Positions 23,802 to 31,135 of a stretch of DNA of 64,000 bases are shown here, piece after piece. Under the pieces are notes generated by a model, which saw nothing but the letters and a program-made list of their open reading frames with translations, was not told where the DNA came from and ran no database searches. The DNA comes from Halovivax ruber XH-70 (GTDB lineage Archaea; Halobacteriota; Halobacteria; Halobacteriales; Natrialbaceae): assembly GCF_000328525.1 (NCBI RefSeq), contig NC_019964.1:1302001-1366000 (forward strand), written 5' to 3'. The first letter of the stretch is position 1. Every line of letters begins with the position of its first letter. A program made the translations under genes and the position numbers.

Positions 23802-25646
23802 ATGACTGACCTTGGGGATTTCGAGAGTTACGCCGAGTCCGACGAGTCGTCGGATGCGGGGTCACCCCAGGCCGAATCGGACGGAGACGCGACGACAGCG
23901 ACCGGGGCAGGTGCCGAAGGGTCCGAGTCGACGGATCGTGACGACGAGTTCGAGCGGACGACGGTCGAATCTACTACAGAGGAAGCGGGGATCGGTGCCC
24001 TCTCGGTCTCGCGTGGCCTCCGTGTGACCGAGGACGGCGAAGACACGACGTTGCAGGCGTACGTCACGCGCGAGAACCGTTCGCTGGTCCGCATCGGGAG
24101 CTACCTGATCGCACCGTATCCCGACGACGAGTTGCTGTTCTGTCGGATCACGGGCCTCGAGTACGCCCAGCAGTTTCACGCCGACGACGCGACGGAGATC
24201 CACGCGCGCCGGGCGATGGGCACCGACGACTTCGAGGAGGCCGACTACAAGTTCGTCGCGAGCCTCGAGCCGGTCGCGGTGCTGTACGAGGACGGTGGCG
24301 AACTCAAGCGGCGGATGACCGACCGCGTGCCGAAGCCCCAGACGACGCTCGAACGGGCGAGCGACCCGACGCAGATCAAGACCGGTTTGAAGATGCCCGA
24401 GGATGGGATCTTCCTCGGCCACCTCGCCGTCGGCGGGGAGAAAGTCCGCACCGCCGCGGAGCCACCGACGATCGATTACCGGCTGAACGACGACTACGAC
24501 TCCGGCGATCCGCTCGTCTTCCGGCACACCCTCGTCGCCGGGGGGACGGGATCGGGGAAGACCCACGCTGCGAAGAACGTCCTCCGGCAATTCCTGGACG
24601 AGGAGCGACGCTACCCGATGGGCGACGGCCGCGAAGTTCGCCCCGCCGTCGTCCAGTTCGACCCGCAGGACGAGTACGCGCAGATGCACGACGACGGGGA
24701 CTACGACGACGCATTCGCTCGCCGACTGGATCGCGAGGGAATCGCTCACGGTGGGCACGACGATACGGTGGCGTTCGTCCCGAAGGTGGGCTCGTCGACC
24801 TACGCGGCGGACCACCATCGCGCCGAGCAGATCGAGTTCACGATCCCGTTCTCGATGGTGAAGGACAACCCGTGGCTCGTCGCCGGGAGCGGCCTCAACG
24901 ACAACCAGTACGGCGCGCTCGTCTCCGTCCTCCTGCCACGCTTCGAGCGAAACTACGGCGGGGACGCGACCTACGACGAGTTCACGACCTTTCTCGACGA
25001 CCCGGCGCTCCGCGAGGAACTCGACGAGAGCGGCCTCGTCCACGAGGCGACGTTCGACGCCGTCCGCCGCCGGGTGCTGGGCTTTGGCCACCTGTTCGAT
25101 CAGTCGGCCCAGCCGATCACCGACCTCGTCCACGAGTTCGTCAAACCCGGTCGCCTCTCGGTCGTCCCGACGTACCACCTCTCGGATTCGCGGGCGACGG
25201 AGGCGGTCGTCCTCGCCCTGTCGAGTCTCCTCATCGACGAGAAGCTCTCGAACGACCCGACGTACGAGCGGATCGAAGAGACGCCCCTCCTGCTGGGGAT
25301 GGACGAGGCACACAACTTCCTCACGGACGCCGATTCCGTCCAGGCGCGCAAGGTCATCGGGAAGTTTACCGAAGCCGCGAAGCAGGGTCGCAAGGAGCGC
25401 CTCGGCCTGTTCCTCGTCACGCAGGATCCCCAGGACATCGACGACGCCGTCTTCAAGCAGATCAACACGACGGTCGTCCTCAACCTCGGTGACGAGGACG
25501 CCATCAAGAGCGTCAACATTCCCCGCTCGCTCGAATCGAAGGTCCCGTACATGGAGAAGGGTCAGCTGGTCGTCTACTCGCCGGACAACTCCGAACCGGT
25601 GGAACTGATCGGACTCCCACACTGCCTGACTCGGCACGGGCGGTGA
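23802..25646 (+). CDS. herA: HerA-type hexameric DNA helicase/translocase
   Basis: A 614-residue ATPase of the HerA/FtsK superfamily that drives end resection with NurA. Residues 1-65 are an acidic, Ser/Thr-rich extension. Residues about 66-200 form the beta-barrel HAS domain (LVRIGSYLIAPYPDDELLFCRITGL). The Walker A motif is GGTGSGKT at about residues 246-253; Walker B is LLLGMDEAHNF; a sensor-like QDPQDID and the arginine-rich AAKQGRKERLG follow. The C-terminus has NIPRSLESKVPYMEKGQLVV. The ATG at 23802 was chosen because the acidic extension starts there. It is followed within 5 bases by a small RHH-like gene. Confidence 0.88.
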   Translation: MTDLGDFESYAESDESSDAGSPQAESDGDATTATGAGAEGSESTDRDDEFERTTVESTTEEAGIGALSVSRGLRVTEDGEDTTLQAYVTRENRSLVRIGSYLIAPYPDDELLFCRITGLEYAQQFHADDATEIHARRAMGTDDFEEADYKFVASLEPVAVLYEDGGELKRRMTDRVPKPQTTLERASDPTQIKTGLKMPEDGIFLGHLAVGGEKVRTAAEPPTIDYRLNDDYDSGDPLVFRHTLVAGGTGSGKTHAAKNVLRQFLDEERRYPMGDGREVRPAVVQFDPQDEYAQMHDDGDYDDAFARRLDREGIAHGGHDDTVAFVPKVGSSTYAADHHRAEQIEFTIPFSMVKDNPWLVAGSGLNDNQYGALVSVLLPRFERNYGGDATYDEFTTFLDDPALREELDESGLVHEATFDAVRRRVLGFGHLFDQSAQPITDLVHEFVKPGRLSVVPTYHLSDSRATEAVVLALSSLLIDEKLSNDPTYERIEETPLLLGMDEAHNFLTDADSVQARKVIGKFTEAAKQGRKERLGLFLVTQDPQDIDDAVFKQINTTVVLNLGDEDAIKSVNIPRSLESKVPYMEKGQLVVYSPDNSEPVELIGLPHCLTRHGR

Positions 25647-25651
25647 CTCCT

Positions 25652-25894
25652 ATGGATGGACGATCACCAGCGGGCGATCGGGGTGTCGACGACGTCGATG
25701 GCGTCGCCGTCGGATCGAGCGCCGCCGAAGCCGAGTGCGTGCGATCGGACGGCGAGGCCGTCGAGTGTACGCTCTCGCTACCGGACGACCTGGCCGGCGA
25801 CCTGGACGATTTCTGCCGGGAGCAGTACCTTCACCGCGAGGCTGCGGTTCGATCGTTGCTCGCCGAATGGCTCGACGGTCGGTCCGCCGAGTGA
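25652..25894 (+). CDS. Small protein with ribbon-helix-helix-like C-terminus
   Basis: An 80-residue protein beginning 5 bases after herA (ATG 25652), so it is translationally linked to it. The first half is acidic and likely disordered. The second half (CTLSLPDDLAGDLDDFCREQ then HREAAVRSLLAEWLDG) has the strand-helix-helix pattern of CopG/Arc-type DNA-binding domains. It could be an autoregulator of the herA unit, or a small partner; both are inference. The stop codon is immediately followed by a (TC)12 tract. Confidence 0.6.
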   Translation: MDGRSPAGDRGVDDVDGVAVGSSAAEAECVRSDGEAVECTLSLPDDLAGDLDDFCREQYLHREAAVRSLLAEWLDGRSAE

Positions 25895-25918
25895 TCTCTC
25901 TCTCTCTCTCTCTCTCTC
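25895..25918. repeat. (TC)12 dinucleotide tract
   Basis: Twelve uninterrupted TC units directly follow the TGA stop of the small RHH-like gene and lie 86 bases before the trm56 start. Such tracts are prone to slippage. Its purine-pyrimidine strand bias could also favour unusual DNA structure. Confidence 0.95.
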
Positions 25919-26004
25919 GATTCCGCCGGACGGCTCGTTGATTGTGAATCACACCATCGCAATCGAAACCGAACGCACATATGATCGCCGGACGAGACTC
26001 CGAT

Positions 26005-26553
26005 ATGGAGCAGTTTCCCGAGGTCGTGGTCTGCCGGCTGGGTCACCGGCCTGGCCGCGACGACCGGATGACGACCCACGTCGGATTGACCGCACGGGCA
26101 CTCGGTGCCGATCGCGTCATCTTTCCCGACAACGCGACCGACGCCGTCGAGACCGCCGAGGACATCACCGACCGGTTCGGCGGCCCCTTCACTGCCGAAC
26201 TGGTGGAGAAACCGGCAGCTGTCGTGCGAAACTGGGAGGGACCGATCGCCCACCTGACGATGTACGGCGAACCTGTCCAGACCGTCGAGTCGGAGATTCG
26301 ATCGACCGTCACGGAGGGGGACGACCCACTCCTGGTCGTCGTCGGCGCGGAGAAGGTCCCCTTCGAGATGTACGAACAGGCCGACTGGAACGTCGGGGTA
26401 ACGAACCAGCCCCACTCCGAAATCGCCGGACTCGCCGTCTTCCTCGACCGGCTGTTCGACGGCGACGAACTCGACCGCGAGTGGGTGGATGCCTCGCGGA
26501 AAGTCGTCCCGAAGGAGACGGGCAAACTGGTATTGCCCGTGAGCGAGGAGTAG
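26005..26553 (+). CDS. tRNA (cytidine(56)-2'-O)-methyltransferase
   Basis: A 182-residue SPOUT-class enzyme specific to archaea that methylates the ribose of C56 in the T-loop of tRNAs. The family sequence is clear: VVVCRLGHRPGRDDRMTTHV at the N-terminus, ARALGADRVIFPDNATD, WEGPIAHLTMYGEPV, and the knot region LLVVVGAEKVPFEMYEQADWN then GVTNQPHSEIAGLAVFLDRL. ATG 26005 matches the family start (MEQFPEVVV); ATG 25981 would add eight residues. The gene stands alone after the (TC)12 tract. Confidence 0.9.
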   Translation: MEQFPEVVVCRLGHRPGRDDRMTTHVGLTARALGADRVIFPDNATDAVETAEDITDRFGGPFTAELVEKPAAVVRNWEGPIAHLTMYGEPVQTVESEIRSTVTEGDDPLLVVVGAEKVPFEMYEQADWNVGVTNQPHSEIAGLAVFLDRLFDGDELDREWVDASRKVVPKETGKLVLPVSEE

Positions 26554-26894
26554 TCGGGACGACAGGGCCGACTCGATCTATTGCGGTGTCGAACCCGTAG
26601 GAATCAGTACGTCCTCAGTGGTGTCGTTCGCTGACGACGGGTCTGGAGGCACAGAAGAATGTGAGTCGCGGGGGCAGGGCGACGCACTCATCGACGACGG
26701 AGCGGCAGGGGCTTCCGACTCGATTCGATTTCGGTCGTGACGGTCGAGTACGCGTCAGGCCGAGGTCGCGAGTACGCGTCACGTCGAGATCGCGCAGCGC
26801 GTCGATCGCCGACAGTGGTGGGCACATGACGATCGTCGACTGTGGTGCGCACGTGACGATCGACTGCTGGTCGCTTCACTCGGCTGGCCGTGTC
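26554..26894. other. 341-base gap with two imperfect tandem repeats
   Basis: No gene is supported here. A 24-base unit is repeated once (26746-26769 and 26770-26793; 21 of 24 bases identical, starting GAGTACGCGTCA). A second pair follows (26811-26837 and 26838-26861), sharing GACWGTGGTG and TGACGATC. The gap separates trm56 from a convergent lipoprotein gene. It could be a decayed repeat-coding region or a termination zone. Confidence 0.6.
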
Positions 26895-27221
26895 TTACGC
26901 GCCGTTGTCGGACTCGTTTCCATTCGAGCCGTCGTCCGATTCGTTGCCACCCGTACCGTCGTCCGACTCGTTGTCGCCCATCCCATCGTCCGATTCGTTG
27001 TCATCGATGCCGTCGTCCGACTCGTTGTCGTCCATCCCGTCGTCGGTTTCGTTGTCGTCGATACCACCAGTGTCGTCAGTCCCGGTGTCGTCGCCGGTGT
27101 CACCGTTGTCGTCCTCGGGGCCGCCACCGTCGTCACCACAGCCGGCGAGTGCGACGGTGCCGAGGGCGGCTCCGGCGACGGTCAGGTACTGTCGTCGATC
27201 GAGTGGATGGGGTGCATCCAT
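26895..27221 (-). CDS. Tiny Tat lipoprotein with a repeated N-glycosylation-sequon tail
   Basis: A 108-residue protein starting at ATG 27221. Residues 9-28 are a Tat signal with lipobox (RRQYLTVAGAALGTVALAGC, Cys28). Everything after the Cys is Asp/Gly/Asn/Glu/Ser only: a tail of repeats of the form DDNESDDG. It holds six N-x-S/T sequons (one NET and five NES), spaced mostly 8 residues apart. There is no folded domain, so the product is a lipid anchor carrying a very acidic, potentially heavily glycosylated string. It may shape the cell surface. It diverges from tfe. Confidence 0.65.
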   Translation of the reverse strand: MDAPHPLDRRQYLTVAGAALGTVALAGCGDDGGGPEDDNGDTGDDTGTDDTGGIDDNETDDGMDDNESDDGIDDNESDDGMGDNESDDGTGGNESDDGSNGNESDNGA

Positions 27222-27364
27222 GGGCGGCGGTATTCGAATCTCCTCGAAATGTTCCGACCGGTCGACTGCAGGCAATTTATGTGGTTTTCGGTGCGATTCG
27301 GTCGGTGAGAGGGGCCGGTGGGTCCGAGCCCCCCGATCGATCTGCACCACTCGCTCTCAAAAGA

Positions 27365-27370
27365 CTTAAT
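27365..27370 (+). promoter_or_regulatory. TATA-like box of tfe
   Basis: CTTAAT within AAAGACTTAATGGGC lies 26 bases before the tfe ATG at 27396, consistent with a leaderless transcript for the tfe-DUF2110-DUF5803 unit. Confidence 0.45.
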
Positions 27371-27395
27371 GGGCTGATCGGGCTATCGTCACCCA

Positions 27396-27920
27396 ATGGC
27401 TTTTGAGGATCTCCTCGAGGACCCGGTCATACAGAAGTACCTCCACGAGCTGGTCGGGCCGAAGGGGATGCCCGTCGCGGCCGCCCCGCCCGAGGGCGAG
27501 GTGACCGACGAGGAACTCGCCGAGGAACTCGATCTCGAGTTGAACGACGTCCGCCGATCGCTGTTCATCCTGTACGAGAACGATCTCGCGAGTTATCGCC
27601 GGCTGCGCGACGAGGACTCCGGCTGGCTCACCTACCTCTGGACCTTCGAGTACGACAACATCCCGGAGAATCTGGAAGCGGAGCTTCACCGCCTCTACGA
27701 GGCGCTCAGCGACCGCCGAGAGTACGAACGAACCCACGAGTTCTACCTCTGTGAAATCTGCTCGATCCGGTTCGAGTTCGGTGAGGCGATGGACTTCGGG
27801 TTCGAGTGTCCGGAGTGTGGGACACCGATGGACGCGATGGACAACGATCGCCTCGTCTCGTCGATGGACGAGCGTATCGCCGCGCTCGAGGACGAACTCA
27901 ACGTCGGCGCAGAGGCCTGA
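27396..27920 (+). CDS. tfe: Transcription initiation factor TFE, alpha subunit
   Basis: A 174-residue general transcription factor that helps RNA polymerase open promoters. The N-terminal winged helix spans residues about 1-100 (LLEDPVIQKYLHELVG, VTDEELAEELDLELNDVRR, SLFILYENDLASYRR). The C-terminal zinc ribbon has two Cys pairs, CEIC and CPECG, as in archaeal TFE and TFIIE-alpha. Its last base overlaps the ATG of the DUF2110 gene (TGATG), so the two are translationally coupled. Confidence 0.95.
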   Translation: MAFEDLLEDPVIQKYLHELVGPKGMPVAAAPPEGEVTDEELAEELDLELNDVRRSLFILYENDLASYRRLRDEDSGWLTYLWTFEYDNIPENLEAELHRLYEALSDRREYERTHEFYLCEICSIRFEFGEAMDFGFECPECGTPMDAMDNDRLVSSMDERIAALEDELNVGAEA

Positions 27921-28588
27921 TGGTCGTTCTCGCATCCAAGGTGTACGTGCAGGGCGACGCCCGCGAGCGCACGCTCCGCTCACTGGAGTCACTCGTCGAG
28001 AACGCGCTGGGCGAGCTCGACGTCACCTACGAGATCGGTGTCAGACACGACGACTTCCCGAGTGTCACCGTCGACGGTGACGACGCCGTCGTGGCACGAA
28101 ACCTCCTCAGAGACGAGTGGGGCGAAATCACGGAGCTCGAACCCGGGACGACAGCCGTTGGAACACTCGACGCCTGGGACGAGGACGGTTTCGTCATCGA
28201 CGCCGGCGAGCCGGTTCGTATCGAGGCCGACGAGCTCGGTCTCGGTCCGGGTAGTCCCGCACAGATTCGCGAGCGCTTCGGGCTGGTCCAGCACCTCCCG
28301 ATGGAGTTCGTCTACGGCGGCGACGAACCGAGTCGTCTTTCGGACGCCGAACGTGACCGCCTCTACGAGTGGACGCGTGGCGACGGTCGGTTGAACGTCA
28401 ATAGTGCGACGAGAGGTGAGGTTCGGGCGACGCTCAACCGGGCCGGGCACGCCCAGGACTACGTCACCGTCGAACGGCTCGGACTTCTCGAACAGAGTGT
28501 CGTCGCGACGGAAGACACGGATCCGCCAGGGCTCCTCGCGAGCGTCGGCTCGTACCTGCCGGCGGAACTGCTGTGTGTCGTTCCCTGA
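27920..28588 (+). CDS. DUF2110 family protein
   Basis: A 222-residue soluble protein in the family that commonly follows tfe in haloarchaea. It opens MVVLASKVYVQGDARERTLR and has a central RNA- or DNA-binding-like beta region (LEPGTTAVGTLDAWDEDGFVID). The second half is helical (LSDAERDRLYEWTRGDGRLN, GEVRATLNRAGHAQDYVTVER). The function is not known. Coupling to tfe (one-base overlap) and to the DUF5803 gene (one base gap) suggests an accessory role in transcription or RNA handling, which is inference. Confidence 0.8.
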   Translation: MVVLASKVYVQGDARERTLRSLESLVENALGELDVTYEIGVRHDDFPSVTVDGDDAVVARNLLRDEWGEITELEPGTTAVGTLDAWDEDGFVIDAGEPVRIEADELGLGPGSPAQIRERFGLVQHLPMEFVYGGDEPSRLSDAERDRLYEWTRGDGRLNVNSATRGEVRATLNRAGHAQDYVTVERLGLLEQSVVATEDTDPPGLLASVGSYLPAELLCVVP

Positions 28589-28589
28589 T

Positions 28590-29336
28590 ATGGTTTCGGT
28601 ACCGAATCGGCGGCTCGTTCTCGCTGCACTCGCTGTCACTGCACTCCTCCTCGTCGCCGGGTGCACCTCGAACCAGATTCCCGACGAGCAACTCGATAGC
28701 GAGTACGACTATTCGGACCTCAGAGAGCGAAACGCCACCGTCGCGATCGATCTCGAAGCCGGCGGCCTGCTCGACGATGGGTCGTTCGCGGCGGTCTACG
28801 ACCTCGAGGATACCGACGAAATCGACGTGTACAGAAGCGGCTTGTTCAGCGATAGCCCGCTCGACGTCGAGAGTGTCAGATTCTGGTACGCGAACGGCAC
28901 GGTCGTCAACGGGTCGGAGCTTGCCGTCGACCGGGGCCAGTCACAGACGACGATCAGTCTCCCAGCATCGAACGGAACGGTCGCGTTCTCGGGAGCGGCC
29001 GGGAAGAAATCGTTCTCCCTTCCTGCGTTCCGATCGGGCTCGTACAACGTCACCTTGCCGGCGAACCAGCGATCTTCGTCGCTGATTCTCGGCTCAGTGT
29101 CACCGGGTGGCTTCGAACGCTCGATCCACGACGACACGGAGACACTCCAGTGGGAGTCGGTCGACGAGCCCCTCTCATTGCAGTACTATCACGAACGCGA
29201 CGTCTGGATCTTCTACGGGGCTATCGCACTGGCCGTCGTCGGTGGTGGCATCGCTGCCGCCGCTACGTACCGGCGCCTGGCGCAGTTACGACGCCAGCGG
29301 GCCGAGATGGGTATCGAGGACGATCCATCGGAGTGA
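28590..29336 (+). CDS. DUF5803 family lipoprotein with C-terminal membrane helix
   Basis: A 248-residue exported protein. A signal peptide with lipobox (RLVLAALAVTALLLVAGCTS, Cys25) precedes a beta-rich extracellular region containing several N-x-S/T sequons (NAT, NGT, NGS, NVT). Near the C-terminus a membrane helix (WIFYGAIALAVVGGGIAAAATYR) is followed by a short basic cytoplasmic tail. It is thus attached at both ends. Relatives sit beside tfe and DUF2110 in other haloarchaea, although a link between a surface protein and transcription is not obvious. Start ATG 28590, one base after the preceding stop. Confidence 0.8.
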   Translation: MVSVPNRRLVLAALAVTALLLVAGCTSNQIPDEQLDSEYDYSDLRERNATVAIDLEAGGLLDDGSFAAVYDLEDTDEIDVYRSGLFSDSPLDVESVRFWYANGTVVNGSELAVDRGQSQTTISLPASNGTVAFSGAAGKKSFSLPAFRSGSYNVTLPANQRSSSLILGSVSPGGFERSIHDDTETLQWESVDEPLSLQYYHERDVWIFYGAIALAVVGGGIAAAATYRRLAQLRRQRAEMGIEDDPSE

Positions 29337-29425
29337 ATTTACCGAGATTCAGTGGAGTGACTCCACCGACATCCTACCGAATGGATCTGCCGTGAGTCAG
29401 CACAAGGAATTCGCCGACCGTGACC

Positions 29426-29537
29426 GGGAACTGGTCGCCGAACGGTCACGACAGCTGATTGGCCGCCGAACGGCCGTGATCGCTGATTGGTTGCTGGATG
29501 GTCGCGATCGCTGACTGGTCGCGTTGGGGCACAGTTT
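29426..29537. repeat. Degenerate 28-base direct repeats upstream of the che promoter
   Basis: Four consecutive 28-base blocks (29426, 29454, 29482 and 29510) resemble one another. The core GCTGAYTGG occurs at 29454, 29482 and 29510, exactly 28 bases apart; the first two full blocks with it match at 20 of 28 positions, and block 29426 matches block 29454 at 18 of 28. The last block runs into the TATA-like box of the cheW-like gene. This placement suits an array of activator or repressor sites. Confidence 0.6.
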
Positions 29538-29542
29538 TAACC
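29531..29542 (+). promoter_or_regulatory. TATA-like box of the cheW-like gene
   Basis: ACAGTTTTAACC lies 27-38 bases before ATG 29569, so initiation would fall close to the start codon. It directly abuts the 28-base repeat array. Confidence 0.45.
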
Positions 29543-29568
29543 GTCCACGTAGATACGTCGAGACGAAC

Positions 29569-30357
29569 ATGTCTTCGGACCTCCCCGACGGAGTGCGAGA
29601 CGCCGAGGGGGACAGCGAGGGGGAAACGGGTGAGTCACCGGACGAAGAGGTCTACGAACGATTTACGATCGTTCAGATCGGCGACCATCGGCTGGCAATT
29701 CCGGTAACGGCCGTCGGGTCCGTCATCAATCGCGCGGTCGACGTCACACGAGTGCCACGTTCGTCGCCTGCCGTCGAGGGTGTAACCGACATTCGGGGAC
29801 AGATCACGACGCTGGTCGATCCGCACGTCCACTTCCCGGACAGTGGCGGGCCGTCAGACGCACAGACGTTGCTCGTTTTCGACGACCGTGACCAACCGTC
29901 GGCGGTTCACGTCGACGAAGTGATCGGCGTGGAGGCCGTCCCGGAGGACGGAGTCTTCGACCAGACCGCCTACGACGAGGACGAACGGGATGGAACGGCA
30001 CTCGCCCATCCGCTCATCAGTGGGGCGATTCGAGTCGAGACGCGTACGGGAGGTGCCCTCGTCGATTCCATGGTCGCCGACAAACCGACCGAGGACGCCG
30101 ACGACCCAGTGCGTGAGACAGGACTCGGACGTGCGCAATCGACCGCCGAACCGGACGAGTCTGGTGTGATCGTCGGTGAGTTCTCGCTCGACGAGGACGC
30201 TCCCGACGAACCGGCCTCGGCCGATCGTGACTCGCCGCCGGACTCGGAGGAGGTCGAGGTCGAGATCACGCCCATCCTCGACGTGGACGCGTTCTTGCTG
30301 GCGTCCGGTCGCCCTGTCGACGACCGGGATCCGGTCGATCGCGCGACTGCGGAGTAG
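29569..30357 (+). CDS. CheW-like chemotaxis coupling protein with acidic insert
   Basis: A 262-residue protein. Residues about 28-150 form a CheW domain (YERFTIVQIGDHRLAIPVTA, TRVPRSSPAVEGVTDIRGQI, TLVDPHVHF), which couples transducers to CheA. Residues 1-27 are acidic. After the region QTAYDEDERDGTALAHPLIS, an acidic low-complexity stretch (residues about 185-240) separates it from a final strand EITPILDVDAFLLA, which matches the last element of CheW. CheW is normally about 150-180 residues, so this one is enlarged by insertion. Whether it acts as CheW or as an adaptor variant is open. It stands 415 bases before cheY on the same strand. Confidence 0.75.
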   Translation: MSSDLPDGVRDAEGDSEGETGESPDEEVYERFTIVQIGDHRLAIPVTAVGSVINRAVDVTRVPRSSPAVEGVTDIRGQITTLVDPHVHFPDSGGPSDAQTLLVFDDRDQPSAVHVDEVIGVEAVPEDGVFDQTAYDEDERDGTALAHPLISGAIRVETRTGGALVDSMVADKPTEDADDPVRETGLGRAQSTAEPDESGVIVGEFSLDEDAPDEPASADRDSPPDSEEVEVEITPILDVDAFLLASGRPVDDRDPVDRATAE

Positions 30358-30665
30358 CGTCTCTGAATCCGCTCCCGGGGTAGGTGGCACGCGAAAACAC
30401 ACCCACGAAATTACTGCCTCGTTGTCGAACTCGCTCTCCTTGACTCTCGTTGTCGCGTGGTCGGTCCGTTTCTTCATCTAGGTAGAATTATATTTTGAGA
30501 CCGACCGTCACGGTATTCACCTGACTCCCCAATTGTTTGTATGCAGAATTAGGACACATGCTCGACAAGCAGCCACTCTGTTCGTGTGTCTGTTGGGGTG
30601 CCGTACCCACCTATCCTGCCTCGGTTCGCTAGATCACGTCGTCTGTCGTCACTCGATTGCGGCCA

Positions 30666-30682
30666 CGATCCCAATGGGATCG
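30666..30682. promoter_or_regulatory. 17-base palindrome upstream of cheY
   Basis: CGATCCCA-A-TGGGATCG has perfect 8-base arms around a single central base, centred about 100 bases before the cheY ATG. It is a plausible dimeric regulator site; no regulator is assigned. Confidence 0.5.
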
Positions 30683-30700
30683 CTCTCTGGACTGACCAGT

Positions 30701-30717
30701 TTATCACGACTGATAAT
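30701..30717. promoter_or_regulatory. Operator candidate TTATC-N6-GATAAT upstream of cheY
   Basis: TTATC ACGACT GATAA (30701-30716) followed by T. It ends 12 bases before the TATA-like TTTAT of cheY. The same half-sites with the same 6-base spacing, both followed by T, occur before pilB (50061-50076), again 12-13 bases from the TATA-like box. Shared sequence, spacing and position indicate a common regulator. Confidence 0.6.
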
Positions 30718-30727
30718 CGGGAGACAG

Positions 30728-30736
30728 CATTTATGG
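30728..30736 (+). promoter_or_regulatory. TATA-like box of cheY
   Basis: CATTTATGG lies 37-45 bases before the cheY ATG at 30773, predicting a leader of roughly 10-15 bases. Confidence 0.4.
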
Positions 30737-30772
30737 TCGTCGTATTTCTATCAGATGTTGGTGTACAACTAA

Positions 30773-31135
30773 ATGTCGCAAGGGGTGCTTATCGTCGACG
30801 ACTCCCATTTTATGCGAAATCTCCTTCGTCAGATTCTGGAGGACGACTATCGCATCGTCGGCGAGGCGTCGAACGGAGCCGAGGCAGTAAAACTGTACAA
30901 AGAAGAGAACCCCGACATCGTCATGATGGACATCGTGATGCCAAAGTGCAACGGGATCAAGGCGACGGCCGCGATCAAGAAGTTAGATCCCCGCTCGCGC
31001 GTCATCATGTGTACAAGCGTCGGTCAGCGCGAAAAGATGAAACTCGCTGTCAAGGCCGGAGCGGATGGGTACGTGACCAAACCGTTCGAAGAGCCGAGTG
31101 TTCGGAAAGCTCTCGCTGACGTCGTCGCTGCATGA
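30773..31135 (+). CDS. cheY: CheY chemotaxis response regulator
   Basis: A 120-residue single receiver domain. The acidic pair is in VLIVDDSHFMR, the phospho-acceptor Asp in IVMMDIVMPKCNG, the Thr/Ser in IMCTSVGQ, and the Lys in DGYVTKPFEEPSV. CheA passes phosphate to it, and in archaea CheY-P acts on the archaellum motor through adaptor proteins, which are not seen here. Its stop overlaps the cheB start (ATGA), which couples their translation. Expression is probably set by the two palindromes upstream. Confidence 0.95.
   Translation: MSQGVLIVDDSHFMRNLLRQILEDDYRIVGEASNGAEAVKLYKEENPDIVMMDIVMPKCNGIKATAAIKKLDPRSRVIMCTSVGQREKMKLAVKAGADGYVTKPFEEPSVRKALADVVAA

Larger units (their letters stand above)
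30358..30772. other. 415-base intergenic region with cheY promoter and two palindromes
   Basis: No gene is supported. It holds an AT-rich patch (GTAGAATTATATTTTGAGACC, from about 30481), the palindrome CGATCCCA-A-TGGGATCG (30666-30682), the operator-like TTATC-N6-GATAA (30701-30716), and a TATA-like CATTTATGG (30728-30736) before cheY. Its length and content suggest that cheY starts a separately controlled operon rather than being read from the cheW-like gene. Confidence 0.6.

Noticed and set aside
26661-27308. Plus-strand frame of 215 codons opposite the lipoprotein
   Set aside because: Its valine-rich repeats are the antisense image of the sequon repeats; the minus-strand frame has a proper Tat signal.
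29426-29537. CRISPR-like array
   Set aside because: The blocks are contiguous with no unique spacers and diverge from one another at up to ten positions; no cas gene is in the window.
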